From: Cordia subcordata
Lineage: Eukaryota > Streptophyta > Magnoliopsida > Boraginales > Cordiaceae
DNA: 64,000 bases
NCBI GenBank assembly: GCA_028554755.1
Contig: JAPTOF010000009.1
Span: forward strand, 12,253,501 to 12,317,500
Direction of reading: 5' to 3'
Positions within the stretch are counted from its first letter, which is position 1, and each line of letters starts with the position of its first letter. The translations under genes and the position numbers were made by a program. Shown here in pieces: positions 1-64,000 of the stretch. The notes under the pieces were generated by a model. That model was given only the letters and a program-made list of their open reading frames with translations. It searched no databases and was not told the origin of the DNA.

Positions 1-541
1 AGTGAGTCAATTCCTTAACTCACCACGACAAAGCCATTGGAATGCAGTCGGTTAGTTCCTCAACGCACCATGACAAAGCCATTGGAATACAGTCGTTTGT
101 ATCATTTGTTACATCAAAAGCGAACTAGGGAAAGGAATGCTGTTCAAAAATTAGGATCACACTAATATTATAGGACTCTGATGTAGATTGGGCAAGTTGT
201 CCGATTGATAGATAACCCAATTGTGTGTACTGTATATAAATTGGAGGCAATCTCATATCACTGAAAAATAAGAAATACGGTTATAATTTGCTCCAGTGTT
301 GAGTCTAGATACCGAGCAACGGGATTAATCACGTGCTAACTTATAGGGGTAAAGCATTTGTTCGTGGAGATTGTGACGGATTGCTCTCAGCTTATGAAAT
401 TAATTAAGAGATTGTCACTTCACATGTTAGTTTAGATGATTAGTTAGCTGATTTTTACTAAGTCCTTGAGAGGTCCTAGAGTTGAGGATATTTACAACAA
501 GTTAGGTACATATGATATACATATTACAACTTGAGGGGAAG
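1..541 (+). pseudogene. Copia RNase H remnant, 3' end of an element
   Basis: Translated on the plus strand in shifting frames, this stretch gives pieces of the C-terminal RNase H of a Ty1/copia polyprotein: a DVDWAS-like motif near 180, then a HVSxDDQLADF-like end near 425-455. A purine-rich tract (TTGAGGGGAAG, 531-541) sits where the polypurine tract should be, directly before an LTR. Many stops and frame breaks show it is old. The rest of the element lies left of the window. It abuts the 3' end of the ABCC gene. Confidence 0.7.
12..96. repeat. Two-copy direct repeat, about 46-bp period
   Basis: Two imperfect copies of a segment containing ACAAAGCCATTGGAAT, at about 12-50 and 58-96. Origin unknown; it may be part of the degraded copia sequence around it. 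Confidence 0.6.
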
Positions 542-668
542 TATTGAAGTAGAACAGTGTTTTATATCCCATATTGAAAAGATAATTTTATATTCCTTTA
601 TACTTGACCCTATATAAAGGATCCATATAATACACCTTCACTTTAATGTCTCTCTTTTAACTTTAACA
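542..668 (+). repeat. Degraded copia 3' LTR
   Basis: It starts right after the polypurine tract with TATTGAAGTAG (a TG end mutated to TA) and ends in TTTAACA. It includes ACCCTATATAAAGG, which is shared with the LTRs of the composite copia at 18652-34351, so the two belong to related families. Past its right end lies fossil coding sequence of the ABCC C-terminal tail, so this element landed in or next to the old last exons. Confidence 0.65.
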
Positions 669-702
669 AAGACCAAGAACCCAAAATAAGAAACAAGTGA
701 GG

Positions 703-753
703 ATTCTGTGATGAAGTGAGGTTAATAGCTTGAGCAAACTGTGAAGCAACAGC
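703..753 (-). pseudogene. Fossil of the ABCC C-terminal tail, out of frame
   Basis: Read on the minus strand in a frame different from the upstream CDS, this gives AVASQFAQAINLTSSQN. It matches the pattern A-x-A-x-QFA-x-A-x-x-LTSS(Q/H)N of the C-terminal extension of plant ABCC1/ABCC2 proteins (family knowledge). It lies 45 bases beyond the present stop codon. What is seen is the motif and its frame. The inference is that the ancestral protein continued here and lost its tail through a stop plus a one-base frame change. Confidence 0.7.
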
Positions 754-797
754 CTAGCATAAGAAGAGCAAAACAGTTCATTTCCCCATTCGGCAGG

Positions 798-59157
<58,360 letters not shown>

Positions 59158-60250
59158 CTGAACAATTTGGTAAAGAACTAGTTTCACTATTTCATCAGGA
59201 ATAAATTGATCATCATATATACAAATATAGGTCAAAAAGATAAACATATGATAGGGATCTTTGTAGAGAGAGAGAGAGAGAAAGCATGTATTAAAAAGAA
59301 GGTAAAAAGATTGACATAAACTTACAAAATTACAAAATTAAAAAATAAAAAATAACAATTACGAACATTCTTAAACACCAAATGCATGAAAAAATAAAAA
59401 CCAATTGCCCACTTCTTTCCAAGACAAAAAATTATGAATTAGAGGAAGGGAGATGAAAAGCCAATTGAATAAAACAAAGTTGGTATCATGAACTAGCAAG
59501 ATTCAGTTTACCTGTGCATTTTAAAATGTAACTAATATACATATACTATTGAATCATAAGTAGCAAACAAAAGCTCGTGAGCAGTCCTAAAGCAAGATGG
59601 GTAAATTTACATCTCGTACCAGCATGCACAATGGAAAGCATCTTCAGAAAGTATACTTGGGAGACCTTCAGTGACGTGTAGACCATCTGTTCCTTAAAAA
59701 AGCTTAGATGTCTTTGATACCAGAGTTTGTCAATGATATCGAGAATCCACATAAGCATAATATTTGGCAGACTTTCTGCAGTAAAATTAAGGGGGATGTG
59801 GCTTTTGAATGACTACTTTCAAAGCTGTGATTGATTTCATTTGCATCATTTCTAATCAATTTCATGGAGCTCTAACATTGTTTCTCTCCTCTTTCCTAAT
59901 CAATATACAATTGAACCATTTATTCAAGGGTGAATGGCTTAGGTACCACACCCCTCTTCCTCTTCTCCCCAACCCCTTTCCCCATGGCGATTTGCACAGA
60001 GTTGCAACACCCTTTTACATTTTCAGAACCCTCTCATAACTCTCTTGTAGTTTCTAAAGTTATGCATAATACTTCCATCAGTGAAAAGAATCTGTCTACT
60101 TTGACGAAGTTTGTGCTTGATGCACCCAGTATGCAAGTATCTACATTTCCTATTACAATGAGCTCTTTCCCTTGTCAAATTTACCCTCAGAAATATATTC
60201 TTCTTTTTCATTTTTTTTTTTTTCATTTCTTAGCCACCCACAACACAGTC
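59158..60250. other. Intron; nothing recognised
   Basis: AT-rich sequence with a short (AG)n run near 59265-59281. Open stretches on both strands (59546-59758, 59809-60253) carry no known family motif and are taken as chance. Expected upstream ABCC sequence (GGRFW, DLSQFVGP, GDPAWIGY-like) was looked for and not seen. Confidence 0.45.
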
Positions 60251-61243
60251 TGACAGAGTACAAGATAGAGTCTGTGATTATATCTGTATATACAGCTGCT
60301 AAGTACAGCTAAAGTCATTAATGAGCTGTCAGGCAGTTAATTAGTTACAATATAACAGCTGTCAGGTTGTTAGGAAATATCTAGAAGGTTCTATTGTAAT
60401 TGACATCTAAATAGATATCTCTGTAGTCATTTCAGATCTAATGGAAAATATCTTTCCTCTCAATTCTCTCTAGATTTCATCATGGTATTCAGAGCCTCAA
60501 GGCTTTGGCGCCAAAATTTTTCTTCACAATTAGCTTAAATCTTCATAGATTCAGCTTCAATTCTTGCTGCCCATTACTGTGCAGCTCATGCGATTCAGAT
60601 CTCAGCAATATCCATGCCTTTGATTGCTGTTCTCTCATGGAGCTGAAAATTAGGGTTTTCCTCCATTAAAGTTCATTGAAAACTCATCAATTTGACCTGA
60701 TCAGATCCATTAAAGGTGTTCAAACCTTTATTCTCATTGTTGCGATTCCTTTTATGCAAATTTTTTCTTCTCCTGTCACAATTTTTTGAAGAACACATTT
60801 CCTATAGTCATGGCTTTCCCATCAGATCAGAATCTTTCTATTGGATCAAGGACCTTTCTTCATCAGTTTCCTGCAGTAGTCAACATCAAGCTTGACAAGC
60901 ACAACTATAATCCATGGAAAACTCAATTTCATCATTGCTTAGGTCTAGCAAACTTCTAGACCATGTTTTGGGCAAAGTCACATGTCCAGCTGCCATTATT
61001 ACTCAACCTGATGTTTCTATCACTCCAAATCCAAAATATCCATCCTGGATGACCACTAATGAATATTTGAAGACCAGCTTGTAGATGCAAAAGGGTGTTC
61101 ACTGTGAAACACAAAGCTGGTGGTTCAATTGAAAGGTTCAAAGCCAGATTAGTAACTAAGGGATTCACTCGAACTTATGAAGTGGACTACCAGGAGACAT
61201 TAGCCCCAATCACCAAGATAACCATGATCAGGATCTTGTTATC
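60251..61243 (+). mobile_element. Truncated copia, internally deleted and interrupted
   Basis: LTR about 60251-60482 (TGACAGAGTA to GATTTCATCA). Primer site TGGTATTCAGAGCC starts at 60483. gag starts at 60810 (MAFPSDQNLSIG) and soon decays. Near 61083 gag jumps directly to reverse transcriptase (VFTVKHKAGGSIERFKARLV, about 61096-61240), so protease and integrase are deleted. RT is then cut at 61243 by the next copia. The other end is outside the window. Confidence 0.85.
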
Positions 61244-61360
61244 TGTTAGAGATAGTTAGTTATATAGTTAGGCAGTTAGCATAATAGAGCATGTGATGTA
61301 ATTGAAGTTAGTTACAATAGATGTTGACATGTACTCCTAACTAACTATCCTGTACTCAGC

Positions 61361-61369
61361 TATAAATAG
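61361..61369 (+). promoter_or_regulatory. TATA box of a copia LTR
   Basis: TATAAATAG about two-thirds through the LTR, the usual place for the LTR promoter. The same motif lies at the matching position in the related 3' LTR at about 30663. Confidence 0.55.
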
Positions 61370-61660
61370 CTAACTGATTGTACTCATTCATTAATCATAA
61401 TGAATATACAAAAATCATTTTCTCTCTCTTAACATGGTATCAAGAGCAGGCAAGGTCCTGATTCATCTCTTTTTTTTTTCGAAGCTTGTTCTCCAAGCTT
61501 CTTCAAGCTTCAATAGCGGTCATGAACATCCCGTAGAGGAGCTTCAATTTTTCACACAAATCAGTTCCTGCCTTCATTGCGAGCTTAGGAACATCCTTTT
61601 CCTTCCATCCTTTTCACACAAAAATTTTTGTGTTCTCACTTACGCATCAGCTCTATCATA

Positions 61661-64000
61661 ATGGCTTTGCCCTCTGATTTGTCTCTTGATCCTGGATTAA
61701 GGCACATGTTTCAGAATCTAAGTGCCTTGATTCAACACAAACTTGATGATAACAATTATATTCTGAGGAGATCTCAGATTGTTGGCATTCTCAAGCCTAA
61801 TGGTCTTCTAGGATATGTAACTGGATCAACTCCTTGTCCACCAAAAGTCATTTCTACAGTTGATGGTTCTCTTTCTCCTAATCCAGAATACAACACCTGG
61901 ATTATCACAGATGGCCATCTGAGATCTTGCCTGATTGCTTCTTTTACTTCTTCTGTGTTTGCTCAAGTTTATCATCTTGACACATGTCATGAAATATGGC
62001 AAGCTCTGGAAGAGAGGTATAGTTCTCAAAGCAGGTCTCATCTCTACCAGTTGAAAATGCAACTTTACTCTCTCACTAAGACACAAAATCAAACTATGAG
62101 AGCTTATCTAGATTATGCAAAGAAAATCACAGATCAATTAGCTGGAGCAGGAGATACTATAAGGGAAGAAGATCTAGTTCTTATAATTCTTAAAGGTCTG
62201 CCTCAGTCGTATGAAGCTTTGAAGACTTCTTTTTGAGTTAGAAAGGATTCTCTCACTGTTAGAGAACTCTGTAGTCTTCTTATTACTGAGGAACTAAATC
62301 TTCAGTTTACCAAGGCAACAACTCTGGCTGACTCTAACACCTCTGATCTTCATTCTGCCATAAACACTGCTACAACCTCTGCTCCTCAAGCCTATGTAGC
62401 TACTAGAGGGGGCTATAATAGAGGCAGAGTGTTAGAGTTACCACCTCATCTAAAAGGTTAAGCTTATAGAGAGGATATTGGTTTATTTATTTATTGTGTT
62501 AACATGCCCCCTAACGTGCAGCGTAATTTTTTAGAGCTGGCACGTGGACAATTTAATTAAATGGGTGGTGGTAAGGATCGAACCTGTGCTGTTTGGCTTC
62601 CAGGCTCTGATACCATCTTAGAGTTACCACATCATCTAAAAGCTTAAGCTTATAGAGAGGATATTGGTTTATTTATTTATTGTGTTAACACAGAGGAAGA
62701 AAAAATATCAGAGGTAGAGGTAATAGAGGAGGGAGAGAGGGTTTTTCCCCTCAGAATTCTTCCAATCCTACTCCCAGGCCTCCTACTCAAGGATCCTATC
62801 AAAATTCTTCTCTTCCCACTCAATCTCCTGTTCAGTGTCAAATCTGTGGCAGATTCAATCACAGAGCTGTCTACTGCTGGTATAGACTTGATGCTCAGAA
62901 CTACAATGCACCACCAGTGATGGCTGCAAGTCAGAATGCTTCACAAGCTCACCTTACAGTGCAAGCTAATCAAGCTATACTTGCTCTACCCTCAACTGCA
63001 GCTTCTTTATCAAACTGGTACTTTTATTCTGGAGCAACTGCTCACATCACACATGATCCCTCACAGTTGCAGCAATCTCAGCATTATTATGGTTCTGAAT
63101 CAGTTGTAGTAGGTAATGGCTCCACTCTTTCTATATCTAGTATAGGACAGGGAACTTTGTCCACTCCTTCTTCATCATTTACCTTATCTAATGTCTTATA
63201 TGTTCCTTCCATCTCATCAAATCTGCTTTCCATACATCAACTAACCGAAGACAACAATTGCTGTATCTTGTTCACTTCTGAGGGGGTGCAGGTTCTAGAC
63301 AATCTCACCACCAAAGTGATATTCCAGGGCCCCTGTGAACAAGGTTTATATCCCATTCCTACCAACTGCAAAGTTTCTTCCTGCCAGTCACATCAAGCTT
63401 TACAGTGTCATCCTTCCTTGTCTACTGCAGGTTCCTTCCCCGCTACCAAGATTCCACCTGACAAGCTTTGGCATCTTAGATTAGGTCATCCATTTAAGAA
63501 TATGACTACTGTTGTCTCTTCTTCATTACATGTTCAGCTCAACTATACTAGTGCTCAGTGTACTGATTGTGCAATGGCTAAATCTCATAAACAGCCATTT
63601 AGTCTATCTAGCACTAGAACTTCTTTTCCTTTTCAATTAATACACTCTAATGTATGGGGACCTGCCTCTATACCCTCTTTTATGCAATACAAATACTACT
63701 TACTTTTCATTGATGATTACACTAAATACTGCTGGCTTTATCCTTTAAAAGCAAAGTCTGATGTTTATTCTATCTATGTCAGTTTCAATTCTCTAATCAA
63801 AACACAATTTCAAACTACCATTAAAACATTAAGAACTGACAATGGCACAGAATATGTTAACAAGAATTTTAAGCTTCTGCTACAGCAAAAAGGCACTGTT
63901 CATCAGACTACTTGTCCTCACACCCCAGAGCAAAATGGCAAGGTTGAGAGAAAACATCTTCATCTTGTTGAAACCACACTAGCTCTTCTCACTCACAGTG
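61661..64000 (+). pseudogene. Copia gag-pol 5' part, damaged
   Basis: gag starts at 61661 (MALPSDLSLDPG) and is open for 191 codons to a TGA at 62234-62236, where the aligned sister copy has CGA. The RG-rich region is split by a TRIM at 62430-62690. Zinc knuckle CQICGRFNHRAVYC lies near 62840. The protease site reads YSGATAHIT, with Tyr for the catalytic Asp, near 63030. Integrase from 63460 keeps HLRLGH, C-x2-C, FIDDYTKY, RTDNGTEY and EQNGKVERK and is still open at the window edge. Confidence 0.92.
62430..62690 (-). mobile_element. TRIM element, 261 bp
   Basis: 75-bp LTRs at 62430-62504 and 62616-62690. The second has TC for the terminal TG. Minus-strand primer site TGGTATCAGAGCCTGG next to it. 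Perfect target duplication CAGAG at 62425-62429 and 62691-62695. Sits in the RG-rich part of a copia gag. Confidence 0.96.

Larger units (their letters stand above)
61244..64000 (+). mobile_element. Ty1/copia retrotransposon, left part, runs off the window
   Basis: 5' LTR 61244-61434 (TGTTAGAGATAG...CTCTTAACA, 191 bp) and primer site TGGTATCAAGAGCAGG at 61435. gag through integrase follows. It is the same family as the element at 25731-30733 (near-parallel gag and integrase). It interrupts the older copia to its left. Right LTR and target duplication lie outside. Confidence 0.93.

Noticed and set aside
59546..59758. Open frame beginning after an ACTGCAG acceptor-like site, considered as an upstream ABCC exon
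   Set aside because: Its translation has no similarity to the expected ABCC N-terminal half in any frame, and no good donor in phase follows.
59809..60253. Overlapping plus-strand open frames considered as a small gene
   Set aside because: No family motif, low-complexity content, poly-T at the 3' end, and it lies in the ABCC intron next to an LTR.

Overview
The window is nuclear DNA of a flowering plant, most likely a eudicot. It is AT-rich, has GT-AG introns, and is filled with Ty1/copia LTR retrotransposons primed by initiator tRNA-Met. It holds one recognisable host gene, on the minus strand: most of an ABCC-type (MRP) ABC transporter of the ABCC1/2/11/12 group. Seventeen exons (59157 down to 798) join in frame into 1,150 codons and a stop. 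They cover the end of the first membrane domain region, NBD1, the second membrane domain and NBD2. The N-terminal part, about 340 residues by comparison with the family, lies beyond the right edge. The species and the exact ABCC member cannot be fixed from sequence alone.

Most of the window is intron, and most intron sequence is transposon. Reading from the right: an old copia (60251-61243) is broken by a younger copia (61244 to the edge), which carries a 261-bp TRIM. Small introns follow, with a TRIM (56216-56477), LINE and copia debris. A very young copia (48100-53204) fills one intron. The 28.1-kb intron 46771-18626 holds a copia with a TRIM inside it (41145-46579), a copia fragment (about 40000-40720), a non-coding LTR element split by a deleted copia (34557-38669), and a composite copia (18652-34351) that contains two further copias, one of which contains a TRIM. 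Nearer the gene's 3' end are a copia (12349-17452), a gypsy remnant next to a 1-kb inverted repeat (10594-12300), an old TRIM (9130-9384), a chimeric TRIM/LTR patch with LINE debris (7316-8215), a copia LTR pair holding a SINE (about 4930-5806), and a non-coding LTR element (3743-4820). The left edge is the 3' end of another copia.

The exons keep all splice sites, reading frame and ATPase motifs, so the transporter may still be expressed despite the load. The exception is the C-terminus: the last exon stops after 50 codons, and a fossil of the usual longer tail survives just past the stop in another frame, beside a copia insertion. All retroelement genes in the window are broken by stops, frameshifts, deletions or later insertions.
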